Counted from the stretch's first letter, positions 7,520-16,214 are shown. The stretch: DNA of 21,224 bases from Ignavibacteria bacterium (GCA_026417195.1 JAOADS010000001.1:22848-44071); one strand, 5' to 3'. The notes: a model not told the origin generated them from the letters alone. Program-made: numbers and translations.

Positions 7520-8854
7520 ATGCATGAAGTTTTTACAGTTCTTCTCTGGATATGTTCAGTTCTGCTTGTGATTAGCGGAATTGATGATATTATGGTTGAC
7601 CTTATGTATTGGTTTAACCGCTGGAAGTATAAGAGGAATCTCCCTGATATGGAAGAGGCACTTTCAGTAAGTGAAAACTCTATAGCTTTGGTTATATGTG
7701 CGTGGAGAGAATATAAAGTGATCGGAAGAACGCTTACCTATGCCCTTAGCAAGATGAGATACAGTAACTTCACAATCTTTGTTGGTGTTTATCCAAATGA
7801 TACCAAAACTTTGGAGGTTGTTAAAAGAATTGCCCAGAAGAACAATAAGGTAGTTATTTGTGTTAATTCGCATGACGGTCCTACAACCAAAGCTGATAAC
7901 CTTAACAATGTCTACGCTTCACTTAAGAGATTTGAAGAGGATACAGGGAAAAAGTTTGATATAATACTAATTCACGATTCAGAGGATTTTATACATCCGT
8001 TGTCACTGAAAATATTCAATTACGTTATCGGATATACCGGAGTTGATGCAGTTCAGATCCCCGTTGTGCCTATAAAAGATGACAGAGGTAAATTCATTCA
8101 CAGAACCTATTGTGATGCCTTTGCTGAAGTTCATTCCAAAGATCTGGTTGTGAGACAGGCTTTAAATGTATTTATTCCTTTTGCAGGAACCGGTATGGCT
8201 TTCAAAAGGGAAATATTTCAGAATCTTGAGCAGAATTATCCTCAGGTATTTAATGATGCAAATCTCACGGAAGATTATGAATTAGGTTTGAGGTTATTTA
8301 AGCTTGGATATAAGACTTCATATGTTAATCTGCTGATAGATAAGAAAAATCCAAATTCAAGGATAGCAACCGGTGAATATTTCCCAAATACTTTCTGGGC
8401 AGCGGTTAAACAACGCTCCAGATGGACTGCCGGTATCTGTTTTCAGAACTGGAAGATGCATAAGTGGGCCGGTAATCTTAAGACCAAGTATTTCCTGATG
8501 AGAGACAGGAAAACCATATTCAGCAACTTCATGGTTCTTTTGTCTAACATAGTTTTTGCTTTGTTTTTGTTATACCTGCTTGGTTTCGGACTTGGGATAA
8601 AAGCTTTTGAAAGTGCTATAGTAACAAATCCCGCGTTATGGGTTTTTCTCTGGATATGTTTCTTCCTTATGGTGTGGAGACTTGTTCACAGATTTATATT
8701 TACTTACAGTTGGTATGGGCTCAAATATGCTTTCTTTAGTTTGATCAGGCTAAATTTTGATAATCTGATTAACTTTTTTGCTACGTTCAGAGCATTAAAG
8801 GTATTTATGAATATGAGAAATAAGGTTGTCTGGGAATCAACCGAACATTATTAA
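7520..8854 (+). CDS. NfrB-like inner-membrane family 2 glycosyltransferase
   Basis: A 444-residue membrane glycosyltransferase. An N-terminal membrane segment ends in VISGIDDIMVDLMYWFNRWKYKR, closely like the start of E. coli NfrB (SGLDDFFIDVVYWVRRIKRK). The GT2 domain shows CAWREYKVIGRT, FVGVYPNDTKTLE, GPTTKADNLNNV, the metal-site region IHDSEDFIHP, the acceptor motif TEDYELGLRL and the QRSRW motif of processive synthases. Further NfrB-like runs are WTAGICFQNWKMHKW and KYFLMRDRKTIFSNF. Hydrophobic segments follow at about 350-425. E. coli NfrB continues for roughly 300 residues more, with a C-terminal cyclic-di-GMP-binding MshEN-type region; this protein stops after the membrane part. Inferred role: polymerising and exporting a ManNAc-containing glycan. 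The NfrB-type glycosyltransferase call is strong; the product is inferred. Confidence 0.85.
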   Translation: MHEVFTVLLWICSVLLVISGIDDIMVDLMYWFNRWKYKRNLPDMEEALSVSENSIALVICAWREYKVIGRTLTYALSKMRYSNFTIFVGVYPNDTKTLEVVKRIAQKNNKVVICVNSHDGPTTKADNLNNVYASLKRFEEDTGKKFDIILIHDSEDFIHPLSLKIFNYVIGYTGVDAVQIPVVPIKDDRGKFIHRTYCDAFAEVHSKDLVVRQALNVFIPFAGTGMAFKREIFQNLEQNYPQVFNDANLTEDYELGLRLFKLGYKTSYVNLLIDKKNPNSRIATGEYFPNTFWAAVKQRSRWTAGICFQNWKMHKWAGNLKTKYFLMRDRKTIFSNFMVLLSNIVFALFLLYLLGFGLGIKAFESAIVTNPALWVFLWICFFLMVWRLVHRFIFTYSWYGLKYAFFSLIRLNFDNLINFFATFRALKVFMNMRNKVVWESTEHY

Positions 8855-8881
8855 TTTTAGATGTTATTTTTAAAAACATAG

Positions 8882-8912
8882 AGGGCAATTTAAGTAAAGG
8901 ATTGCCCTTTTT
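8882..8912 (+). terminator. Intrinsic terminator after the NfrB-like gene
   Basis: A perfect 8-base stem, AGGGCAAT (8882-8889) and ATTGCCCT (8901-8908), with an 11-base loop, is followed directly by T residues to 8912. It lies 27 bases after the NfrB-like stop and separates that gene from the epimerase gene, which then needs its own promoter in 8913-8984 or read-through. Confidence 0.8.
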
Positions 8913-8984
8913 CATTAGAATTTAACCTGAAGATTAATATTTTACATTTTAAATTAACCTAAGCTTACTTATCATTGTTGCTAA

Positions 8985-10169
8985 ATGGACATTGAAGGAC
9001 AGTTAAATATTTCAATCAGCTCCGAGGAGCTTAAAGGAAAAAAAGTTATAGTTTTTTTCTTTGGTACAAGACCGGAAATTATAAAACTTTTCGTATTATA
9101 CAGAATCCTGAAAAAGTCTGATGAGTTTTATCCATTACTATATAATACGGCACAACAGAAGATTTCCGAAGACATTCTTTCCAAAATAGGAATTAATCCG
9201 GATATAACTGCTTCGGAAAAAAAGAACCGTTCATCAGATCTTAATGAACTGATTGCCCATTTACTGAATGAGTTCAATGATAAACTTGGAGAAAAATCCC
9301 CCGTCAGGAAAGAACACATACATGGAATAATCGTACAAGGAGATACTGCCTCAGCGTTTGCAGGTGCTTTGTGGGGTTTCCTTAATCAGATACCGGTATT
9401 TCATCTTGAAGCAGGTTTAAGAACACTTGATAAAATGAATCCATTTCCTGAGGAATTTATGAGAGAGTCAATTGCAAGAATGGCTACCTTACATTTTGCA
9501 CCTAAGGGAATTAACAGGGATAATTTAATAAACGAAGGAATTAAGCATGACAGGGTATATGTAATCGGCAATACTATAAATGATGCTATTTTTACTTTGA
9601 TTAAAGAAAAGAAAATCAAGGAGCCTAAGCAAAAAAATTATATATTAAGCACCCTTCACAGGAGAGAGAACTGGAAATACGTCAGCACCTATGCTGAGAT
9701 TCTTTATTCTCTGACAAATGAACTTAAGGATTATTCTGAAATACTTCATCTTATGCATCCAAATCCTCTTATTCGCAAGGCATTTGAGTCTGTTATAAAT
9801 GGACATTCAGATAAGAAACTTGTTCTTATGAATCCCATTCATGATTACTTTGAAATGCTTGGATATGTAAAGAATGCCGGCTCCATTCTCACGGATTCAG
9901 GAGGATTACAGGAGGAATCACTTTTCTTCAATGTTCCGTGTGGTGTTTTAAGAAAAACAACTGAAAGACCTGAAGTTCTCAAGAAGAATGCAAAACTTCT
10001 TCCTTTTGACAAGAATGAAATTTCTGTATTTCTGTCACAGGCTGTTCATTACAAGCAGGTACACCAATCTAAGTATAATTATACATACGGTTTCGGTGAT
10101 TCAAGTTATTTAGTGTATGAATTACTGAAAAAATACTACGGAATAGAAACACATTATTCGTTTCTGTAA
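8985..10169 (+). CDS. wecB: UDP-N-acetylglucosamine 2-epimerase (non-hydrolysing, WecB/NfrC type)
   Basis: A 394-residue epimerase interconverting UDP-GlcNAc and UDP-ManNAc. Signatures: FGTRPEIIK at 27-35, QGDT at 118-121 with catalytic Asp120, HLEAGLRT at 140-147 with Glu142, PFPEEFMRE at 153-161, STLHRREN in the middle, and TDSGGLQEE in the second Rossmann domain. Catalytic residues known for the family appear intact. Two differences are seen: an extra N-terminal extension of about 18 residues, and NTAQQ where most members have TGQH. In E. coli, wecB is the nfrC locus needed for phage N4 adsorption because it supplies UDP-ManNAc; here it sits directly after NfrA- and NfrB-like genes. A terminator precedes it. 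It converges with the next gene at 4 bases. Confidence 0.93.
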   Translation: MDIEGQLNISISSEELKGKKVIVFFFGTRPEIIKLFVLYRILKKSDEFYPLLYNTAQQKISEDILSKIGINPDITASEKKNRSSDLNELIAHLLNEFNDKLGEKSPVRKEHIHGIIVQGDTASAFAGALWGFLNQIPVFHLEAGLRTLDKMNPFPEEFMRESIARMATLHFAPKGINRDNLINEGIKHDRVYVIGNTINDAIFTLIKEKKIKEPKQKNYILSTLHRRENWKYVSTYAEILYSLTNELKDYSEILHLMHPNPLIRKAFESVINGHSDKKLVLMNPIHDYFEMLGYVKNAGSILTDSGGLQEESLFFNVPCGVLRKTTERPEVLKKNAKLLPFDKNEISVFLSQAVHYKQVHQSKYNYTYGFGDSSYLVYELLKKYYGIETHYSFL

Positions 10170-10173
10170 ATTT

Positions 10174-12093
10174 CTATTTCAAAACCACCATCTTTCTACT
10201 AGCTGAAAAATTCTTACCTTCTAACCTGTAAATATATAAGCCAGATGCAATTTCCGAAGCATTAAATTCTGTTTCATAAATACCCGGACTTAGGTATGAG
10301 TGCAGAATGATTTTCAGAACCTTCCCGTAAATGTCAAAAACTTTCAGTGTGTATGTATCATATTCATTAACGGCGAATTTTATTTTAGTTTCAGGATTGA
10401 AAGGATTAGGATAGTTTTGATGAAGTTCAAACCTGAGCGGAATTTCAGATGAAATCTGTTTTATACCGATTATATAATTCATCAGAGGAAGATCAATATA
10501 CGATCTGGAGTTGTTATTTATATAAATCCTGTTTGTTCCCGATTTGAGTACAGGTAATACAAAGGGATTTGTCCTGAGAAAGTAATCTGTAGTATCACCT
10601 CCGGAAGTGTACATAGGGACGTTATCTAAATTTGTAATACGAATTCTGATTTTATTTCCAGCTGAGAATCTGTGTCCGTAAGCCTGTCCGTTAAAAAATT
10701 TTTCCTTTACCTGTCCTGATGAATAATACCGGTCTGTCCAGTTAAGTCTGGTAACAAGCTTTTCTTCTCCGTTTAGTTTAGCTTCCCATATCTGAATATT
10801 GAACTGACATACTCCGTTTGCTGTTGAACTGTAAAATAAATTTGCTGAAGGAGTACCTGCCATAATAACGTCTTGCTGAAGAGGCGCTGAATCAAAAACA
10901 ATCTGATTTTTTCTGAACTTTGATTCGAAAAGAGGTCCTCTGAATTCAGTATTTACTAAGAATTCCATGGTTACATTAGGATCAAGAACGTCATTGTTAA
11001 ACGATACATTAGTCTGAGAGCCGTAGTAACCCCAGTTACTCAGGTAATTATTCGGATGAAAATAAAACCTTATATTTTGTATTCCTGAAGGAGGCCATGA
11101 GGGAGAATGATATCTTGTCCAACTCCAGAAATTTCTAGCCTGAACAGGGAAGTGACTCACAGAATAGGTAAATTTCTGAGCGGGATTCATAACATTGTTG
11201 TTAATTCCTTTAAGATAATAATCCAACCAGTCTTTGAATATTACATCTTTGTATTCCTCTTCATCATCAATGTAGTCACTGCCGTGACCATCCATAACTC
11301 CAAAATACATTTTGTAAAGGTTTGCAGGAATTATTCCTCTGCAGTTTATTACGCCGAGTGTGTTGAAGAATCTGTCCTGCCATGCATTCTGAATATAAAT
11401 AGGTAACTGACAGTTTTGAACAAGATGAAGAAAGTCACGGTTCTGCGGCAGGTAATATGCAAGACTGTCCCATTTATCCGGTGATGAGGAAAGTATCCAG
11501 CTTCTGAATCTCGATACTGTTGGATTGTATCTTACTATATTAGGTGGATAACTTGCCGTCCATAGGAAAACCATTTTTATACAACCGTTTTCTATCCAGT
11601 CTGATCCCTGTGTGGGAGATGCCATGTCTGGCATTATCATCCTTACCTGCATGCCTGTACATGCAGCCATGAAAAGAATTATTCCTCCCTGAGAACCACC
11701 GTTAATTCCTATACGGTTATCATTTGTGTTCAGATCGTTCTTTACATACTGCACTACCTGTTTAAGATCGTTGGCTTCAGTCATACTTATGAAATTTGAC
11801 TCGCCTTCGGAAATTCCCTGTCCCCGCATACTGTAAACAAGTGTATAATACCCTTCAGCGGCAAGTTCCTCGGCTGTGGGCATTTCGTAATATTTAGTGA
11901 GACCGTATCCGTGGGTTATTATCATACATCGCCATCCGCCGCCTGGCGGACTGCCGTTCGGAATGAACTTGGTGCAGTCTAATCTGGTGCCGTCCTGTAG
12001 TGTAAGCCAGAAATCAACTCTCTGATAACTCTGTGATAAGATAAGATTATAACCGATAATTAAAAAAAATATATATTTGAGATAATTTATCAA
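10174..12093 (-). CDS. Secreted S15/CocE-family serine hydrolase with T9SS C-terminal sorting domain
   Basis: A 639-residue secreted alpha/beta hydrolase. Residues 1-21 are a signal peptide (hydrophobic YIFFLIIGYNLILSQS). The hydrolase domain has THGYG near 60-64, YSMRGQGIS near 87-95, the nucleophile elbow GGSQG (Ser134), Asp240 in NAWQDRFF and His270 in MDGHGSD, the triad pattern of X-Pro dipeptidyl-peptidase/CocE enzymes. A jelly-roll-like region follows (about 330-540), as in that family. The last 80 residues hold FELHQNYPNPFNPETKIKF and end SGLYIYRLEGKNFSASRKMVVLK, a type A sorting domain recognised by the type IX secretion system, so the protein should be exported and cell-attached or released. 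Substrate (peptide, ester or other) cannot be told. Length and catalytic residues look complete. Confidence 0.9.
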   Translation of the reverse strand: MINYLKYIFFLIIGYNLILSQSYQRVDFWLTLQDGTRLDCTKFIPNGSPPGGGWRCMIITHGYGLTKYYEMPTAEELAAEGYYTLVYSMRGQGISEGESNFISMTEANDLKQVVQYVKNDLNTNDNRIGINGGSQGGIILFMAACTGMQVRMIMPDMASPTQGSDWIENGCIKMVFLWTASYPPNIVRYNPTVSRFRSWILSSSPDKWDSLAYYLPQNRDFLHLVQNCQLPIYIQNAWQDRFFNTLGVINCRGIIPANLYKMYFGVMDGHGSDYIDDEEEYKDVIFKDWLDYYLKGINNNVMNPAQKFTYSVSHFPVQARNFWSWTRYHSPSWPPSGIQNIRFYFHPNNYLSNWGYYGSQTNVSFNNDVLDPNVTMEFLVNTEFRGPLFESKFRKNQIVFDSAPLQQDVIMAGTPSANLFYSSTANGVCQFNIQIWEAKLNGEEKLVTRLNWTDRYYSSGQVKEKFFNGQAYGHRFSAGNKIRIRITNLDNVPMYTSGGDTTDYFLRTNPFVLPVLKSGTNRIYINNNSRSYIDLPLMNYIIGIKQISSEIPLRFELHQNYPNPFNPETKIKFAVNEYDTYTLKVFDIYGKVLKIILHSYLSPGIYETEFNASEIASGLYIYRLEGKNFSASRKMVVLK

Positions 12094-12154
12094 ACTTGTT
12101 TAATATATAAGAAAATTTAATTCATTTCTGTTCATTTTTCAGGTTGAACTTTAT

Positions 12155-13378
12155 TCATATCATTTCAATGTAATTAAGATCCTTTCCATATGTTTCTTTA
12201 AGCTTTGACACTGAGTAATAAGCCATTACAAATGCAAGAGCTGCCACTATGGATGCAGAGTATATGATCCCTACCTGAGGAATGAAAAATTCAAACATGA
12301 TTGTCAGAGGAACTACGGCTCCCCTGACGAAATTGGGCACTGTGGTTGTAACAGTAGCCCTGAGGTTTGTGCCGAACTGCTCAGATGCATTTGTTACAAA
12401 AACTGCCCAGTAACCACAGGTAAAACCCAGTGCCATACAGAGAGAGTAAAAATAGAATGTACCGTAATGATTAAAGAAAAGATACACTATAACCAGCAGA
12501 TTTGTTAGAATTATGAAAAGCAGAATTATTTTTTTTCTTGTTTTGAAAACCTGACTGAGATAACCGCTTGTAAGATCACCTATAGCCAGACCTATGTAGC
12601 AATACATTATTGATTTGCCCGGGTTAATTCCTTCTATTCCGAATTCTTTAGCAAAGTTATTTGAGAAAAAAACAAGAATTCCTACTACGAACCATAAGGG
12701 GACTCCTATTAATATACAGTGCAGATATTTTACAAATCTTTCTTTATTCGTAAATAGTTCGTGGAAATGTCCTCTTTTCACATTTTCTTTCAGTATGTTC
12801 TTAAACATTCCTGATTCATAAATACCAATCCTGAGAAACAAAAGCAGAAATCCCATAACGCCTCCCACATAATAGGCAGTTCTCCAGTCAAAAATATCTG
12901 ATACAAGAAAAGCTACGACAGCACCAAGCAAACCTACTGTTGCAACTATAGTTGTTCCCCAGCCTCTGGATTCTTTGGACATTACTTCACTTACAAGTGT
13001 AATACCTGCTCCAAGCTCACCGGCAAGTCCTATCCCTGCAACAAATCTCAGGACTGCATACTGGGGTATATCCTGAACCATCCCGTTGAGAAAATTTGCT
13101 ACTGAATACATTATTATTGAACCAAACAGAACTGAGATTCTGCCCCTTTTGTCTCCCAATACACCCCATAATATTCCTCCTAGTAACATTCCTCCCATCT
13201 GCATATTAAGCAACATTACACCGATTTCCCTGAGACTGACTTCATCGGTTATACCCAAAGCTTTCAGTGAAACAACCCTTACTACTCCGAACAACACAAG
13301 GTCATATATATCAACGAAATATCCCAGTGCTGCCACTATAACTATTATCTTGATATTTCTGGATGAACTTAATTGCAT
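12155..13378 (-). CDS. Major facilitator superfamily transporter
   Basis: A 407-residue inner-membrane transporter with about twelve hydrophobic segments. The loop after helix 2 has the MFS signature GVLGDKRGR, and helix 4-5 has RFVAGIGLAGELGAGITLVSE, as in metabolite:H+ and sugar-porter branches; a long cytoplasmic loop (MFKNILKENVKRGHFHELFTNKERF) divides the halves. The reading frame is open to an ATG at 13507, but that would add 43 lysine-rich residues without similarity and run through the start of the divergent HAD gene. The ATG at 13378, just before the first helix (NIKIIVIVAALGYFVDIYDLVLF), is preferred. The substrate is unknown. It lies upstream of the secreted hydrolase gene on the same strand, 61 bases away, which could mean uptake of the hydrolysis product; this is a guess. 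Confidence 0.88.
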   Translation of the reverse strand: MQLSSSRNIKIIVIVAALGYFVDIYDLVLFGVVRVVSLKALGITDEVSLREIGVMLLNMQMGGMLLGGILWGVLGDKRGRISVLFGSIIMYSVANFLNGMVQDIPQYAVLRFVAGIGLAGELGAGITLVSEVMSKESRGWGTTIVATVGLLGAVVAFLVSDIFDWRTAYYVGGVMGFLLLFLRIGIYESGMFKNILKENVKRGHFHELFTNKERFVKYLHCILIGVPLWFVVGILVFFSNNFAKEFGIEGINPGKSIMYCYIGLAIGDLTSGYLSQVFKTRKKIILLFIILTNLLVIVYLFFNHYGTFYFYSLCMALGFTCGYWAVFVTNASEQFGTNLRATVTTTVPNFVRGAVVPLTIMFEFFIPQVGIIYSASIVAALAFVMAYYSVSKLKETYGKDLNYIEMI

Positions 13379-13469
13379 TATTTTAATTAATGCATTAAAC
13401 TTGTATTTCTTACTAACATACAAAGATAATAATTTTAAATCTGATTTTAAAAGTTTATTATTCAGCAAA
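13379..13469. promoter_or_regulatory. Divergent promoter region between the MFS and HAD genes
   Basis: This 91-base A+T-rich gap separates the preferred MFS start (minus) from the HAD start (plus). It contains a perfect 12-base palindrome TTAATGCATTAA at 13387-13398, 9 bases upstream of the MFS start, overlapping a second palindrome TTAATTAA at 13383-13390. Either could be a protein-binding site, but palindromes of A and T are frequent in sequence of this composition. Confidence 0.35.
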
Positions 13470-14396
13470 ATGGCTTTAAGGAAATTAATATCTGATTTTG
13501 ACGGCATCTGGACTAATCAGGAATACGAAGCAGAATATGTGTGGAATTTTATTCTGAAAGAGCTTTCAGATCTCATTGGCTTTTCGCAGGATGAAGTGAA
13601 CATGTTGTTAAATCAATGCAGGAAAGAAATGTCATCGGAGCCTTGGGAATATGGATGGTTTTATAACGGAAAGATAGCTGCTTATTTCGGTGAAGATCCT
13701 TTTGGTGATAATAATGCTATATTTGATTACATTAACCGTGCAGCAAGTAAATCGTCACATTCAAGGTTCAGGCAGAGAATTTATGAAATAAAGCAGGGCA
13801 TACTTGATAAGCATCCTTCTCTTGCTGATTTTTCTGAATATTGTTTCAGGGAAGCTACCACTGATTTCAAAAGAAAGGGAAAGTTAAAGCCAATTGAAAA
13901 AGCAAACAAAATAGTAAAGGAACTTAATTCATCCGGAATTGAAATTGTAGTGGCATCAAATTCCAAAACTGAAAAAATAGAACATCTTTTCACCAAGGCC
14001 GGACTGAAGGTAACTAACGAATCTTCTGTTAAACGAGGCAGACTTCATGCAAGGGGAGGAGCGGGTAAATTTAAAATTGATAATAATTTTGATGTATTGC
14101 CTGAGAGTTTTCACATAACCGGTAAATTTGAAATTAATCTCAGAAGACCTTACTACTACGAAATACTGAAAGAAGAAAAGCCAGATTACGTTTTAGGAGA
14201 TGTATTTTCTCTTGATATTGCCCTGCCTCTTTGGCTTAGCCAGAACGTCAAGGATTTTTCCGGACTCAGGGTAATTCAGAAAGTCCAGCCTCATACACCG
14301 GAATGGGTAAAAAGTTATTTAAGTAGCAAGGAACTGAAATCAAAAGTATATCTGGTAAAATCAGTTGAGGAAATCACAGATCTTTTAGTTTCATAA
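13470..14396 (+). CDS. HAD-superfamily hydrolase
   Basis: A 308-residue haloacid dehalogenase-type protein. Motif I is DFDGIWT with the nucleophile and acid/base aspartates at residues 9 and 11. Motif II is in IVVASNSK, and motif IV is GDVFSLD (Asp-x4-Asp) in VLGDVFSLDIALP. Between motifs I and II is a large helical cap of about 130 residues. Such enzymes are mostly phosphatases; the substrate is unknown. The frame is open far upstream, but only the ATG at 13470 places motif I at the N-terminus; no Shine-Dalgarno precedes it. The stop overlaps the convergent mutL stop by 6 bases (14391-14396), so the two messages share their ends and no terminator is seen. Confidence 0.85.
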   Translation: MALRKLISDFDGIWTNQEYEAEYVWNFILKELSDLIGFSQDEVNMLLNQCRKEMSSEPWEYGWFYNGKIAAYFGEDPFGDNNAIFDYINRAASKSSHSRFRQRIYEIKQGILDKHPSLADFSEYCFREATTDFKRKGKLKPIEKANKIVKELNSSGIEIVVASNSKTEKIEHLFTKAGLKVTNESSVKRGRLHARGGAGKFKIDNNFDVLPESFHITGKFEINLRRPYYYEILKEEKPDYVLGDVFSLDIALPLWLSQNVKDFSGLRVIQKVQPHTPEWVKSYLSSKELKSKVYLVKSVEEITDLLVS

Positions 14397-16139
14397 CCCT
14401 TTCCTGGCGAACATCTTATCCAGTTCATCAGTTGAAATTCTCACTATAGTGGGTCTTCCGTGAGGACAGACGTACGGAGTTGATGTTGAGAACAGCTGAT
14501 CTATCAGGCTGAGCATTTCGTTTTCAGAAAGAAAGTCACCAGCTTTCACTGCATGTTTGCATGCATAACTTTTTGCCAGGTTGTCTCTTTTTTCAAGATT
14601 TAGTTTTACATCATATTCCTTGAACTGATCTATAAGTTCCTGAAGTATGGTTGCTTCATTCCCAACCTTTACATCCGAAGGGACTCCGGTTACCTTTACT
14701 TTTCTTTTAGACTGTAGTTCAAGACTGAATCCAAGGGATTTCAGCTCATTTTCCAATGAACCGAGAATCTCATAATCAACAGGGTTTAATTCAATGGTGA
14801 TGGGGATAAGAAGCTGCTGTGAGAGTCCAGCGCCAGACTCTAATCTCTGAAGTGCCTGTTCGTATAAAATTCTTTCGTGAGCTGCATGCTGATCAATAAT
14901 CATAAGGTAACTTTCAAACTGATACATTATATATTTTTTCTGAAACTGCCATATTTCATTTTTGCTGATCAGACTGTCTTCTGAATAATCTGATGTTTTA
15001 TCCTGTAAATTTTCCGTCTTATCCGTTTGATTCAGAGTTTTATATTCATCAGGTCCTGTAAAAAGTTCATGAACGTTGGAAACTGGATGTTTCCTGAATT
15101 TAAAGGAATCACGGTAAGCTGAAATTTTTCCGGTTTTTCCCTGATGTTCAGATATGGGAATAATTTTTTTATTTCCTGATGATGTTTGAGGATTTACTGA
15201 GAAAACCAGATCATTCTGTTCAAGGGTTTTTCTGACGAGTCTGTGTATGATACTAAAGATTGCTTTTTCGTCTTCAAATTTCACCTCAAGCTTTGACGGA
15301 TGAACATTCACATCAAATTTATCGGGTTCAAGTTCCATGAATATGAAGAAACTGGGATAGTTGCCTTTTTCTATCAGGTCATCGTATGCCGAAGCTACCG
15401 CAAATGACAGGGATTTACTTATTATATATCTTCCGTTAAGGAAGAAAAACTGTTCAGCTCGGCTTTTTTTTGTGAAGTCCGGCTTTGATATGTAGCCATC
15501 CACTGAAATATTCGGATTGGAATCTTTTACCGGAAGAAGCTTGTCAGTTAAACTCTGTCCGTAAATATTTTTTAGACGGGAAAGAAGGTCTGATTTGGTC
15601 AGGTCAAGTATTATTTCATCTTCATTTATAAATCTGAAGCATACTGAAGTGTTGGCTAAAGCCAGTCTTACAAATGTCTCGTAAATATACCTGAATTCAG
15701 TCTGATTGGACTTTAGGAAGTTTCTGCGGGCCGGCGTATTGTAAAAGAGATTTTTTACAGAAACTGATGTACCTGTATCTGTGTTCACTGGTTTGTTTTC
15801 AATGAACTCATTACCGTGATTTCTTATAAGTGTTCCCAGTTCAGAATCCTTTGTTTTTGTTTTCAATTCTACCTGTGATACAGATGCAATGGATGCAAGT
15901 GCTTCGCCTCTGAATCCGTAGGTTAGGATTTTTTCCAGATCCTCAGGGCTAAATATCTTGCTTGTAGCGTGACGTTGGAAACAAAGTGCTGCGTCTTCAG
16001 GGCTCATGCCTTTTCCGTTATCTATAACCTGTATAAGTGATTTACCTGCATCTTTAACTATAAGTTCTATGTAAGTTGCTCCTGCATCAAGTGAGTTTTC
16101 TATAAGCTCTTTGACAACAGCTTCAGGTCTGCCGACCAC
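14391..16139 (-). CDS. mutL: DNA mismatch repair protein MutL (abnormal start)
   Basis: MutL couples mismatch recognition by MutS to strand processing. Counted from the GTG at 16139 the protein has 582 residues: GHKL ATPase motifs KELIENSLDAGAT (10-22), DNGKGM (40-45), GFRGEAL (75-81), then NVHPSKLEVKF near 278, a poorly conserved linker, and a C-terminal domain with the endonuclease motif DQHAAHERILYE (416-427) plus ACKHAVKAG and CPHGRPT. It is thus of the endonuclease type found in bacteria lacking MutH. The GTG cannot be the natural start: the frame continues upstream for 25 more codons encoding the invariant IKILPPHIANRIAAGEVV segment, with no ATG, GTG or TTG there. It follows the restriction endonuclease-like gene on the same strand. 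Either a rare start codon (ATT, ATC or ATA) is used, or the gene is impaired. Confidence 0.93.
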   Translation of the reverse strand: MVGRPEAVVKELIENSLDAGATYIELIVKDAGKSLIQVIDNGKGMSPEDAALCFQRHATSKIFSPEDLEKILTYGFRGEALASIASVSQVELKTKTKDSELGTLIRNHGNEFIENKPVNTDTGTSVSVKNLFYNTPARRNFLKSNQTEFRYIYETFVRLALANTSVCFRFINEDEIILDLTKSDLLSRLKNIYGQSLTDKLLPVKDSNPNISVDGYISKPDFTKKSRAEQFFFLNGRYIISKSLSFAVASAYDDLIEKGNYPSFFIFMELEPDKFDVNVHPSKLEVKFEDEKAIFSIIHRLVRKTLEQNDLVFSVNPQTSSGNKKIIPISEHQGKTGKISAYRDSFKFRKHPVSNVHELFTGPDEYKTLNQTDKTENLQDKTSDYSEDSLISKNEIWQFQKKYIMYQFESYLMIIDQHAAHERILYEQALQRLESGAGLSQQLLIPITIELNPVDYEILGSLENELKSLGFSLELQSKRKVKVTGVPSDVKVGNEATILQELIDQFKEYDVKLNLEKRDNLAKSYACKHAVKAGDFLSENEMLSLIDQLFSTSTPYVCPHGRPTIVRISTDELDKMFARKGL

Positions 16140-16214
16140 CTCTCCGGCTGCAATCCTGTTAGCTATGTGAGGCGGTAATATTTTTATTGAAGAGTTGATA
16201 GTGATTGTTTTAAT
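16140..16214 (-). other. mutL: In-frame 5' extension of mutL without a standard start codon
   Basis: Read on the minus strand after an in-frame TAG (16217-16215), the codons ATT AAA ACA ATC ACT ATC AAC lead into TCT TCA and then SIKILPPHIANRIAAGE, joining VVGRPEAVV at the GTG. The IAAGEVV helix belongs to the ATP site of every MutL, so this stretch must be translated in a working protein. Possible non-standard starts are ATT at 16214, ATC at 16205 or 16199, and ATA at 16187. By length relative to other MutL proteins, the ATC at 16199 (giving xNSSIKILPP) is where an ATG would be expected. Confidence 0.85.

Noticed and set aside
13086..13469. A 128-codon open extension upstream of the HAD hydrolase on the plus strand
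   Set aside because: It runs antisense through the MFS gene, has no domain features, and would place the catalytic DxD motif far from the N-terminus.
13379..13507. A longer MFS protein starting at 13507
   Set aside because: The extra 43 residues are lysine-rich with no membrane segment or similarity and would overlap the divergent HAD start; the ATG at 13378 fits the first helix.
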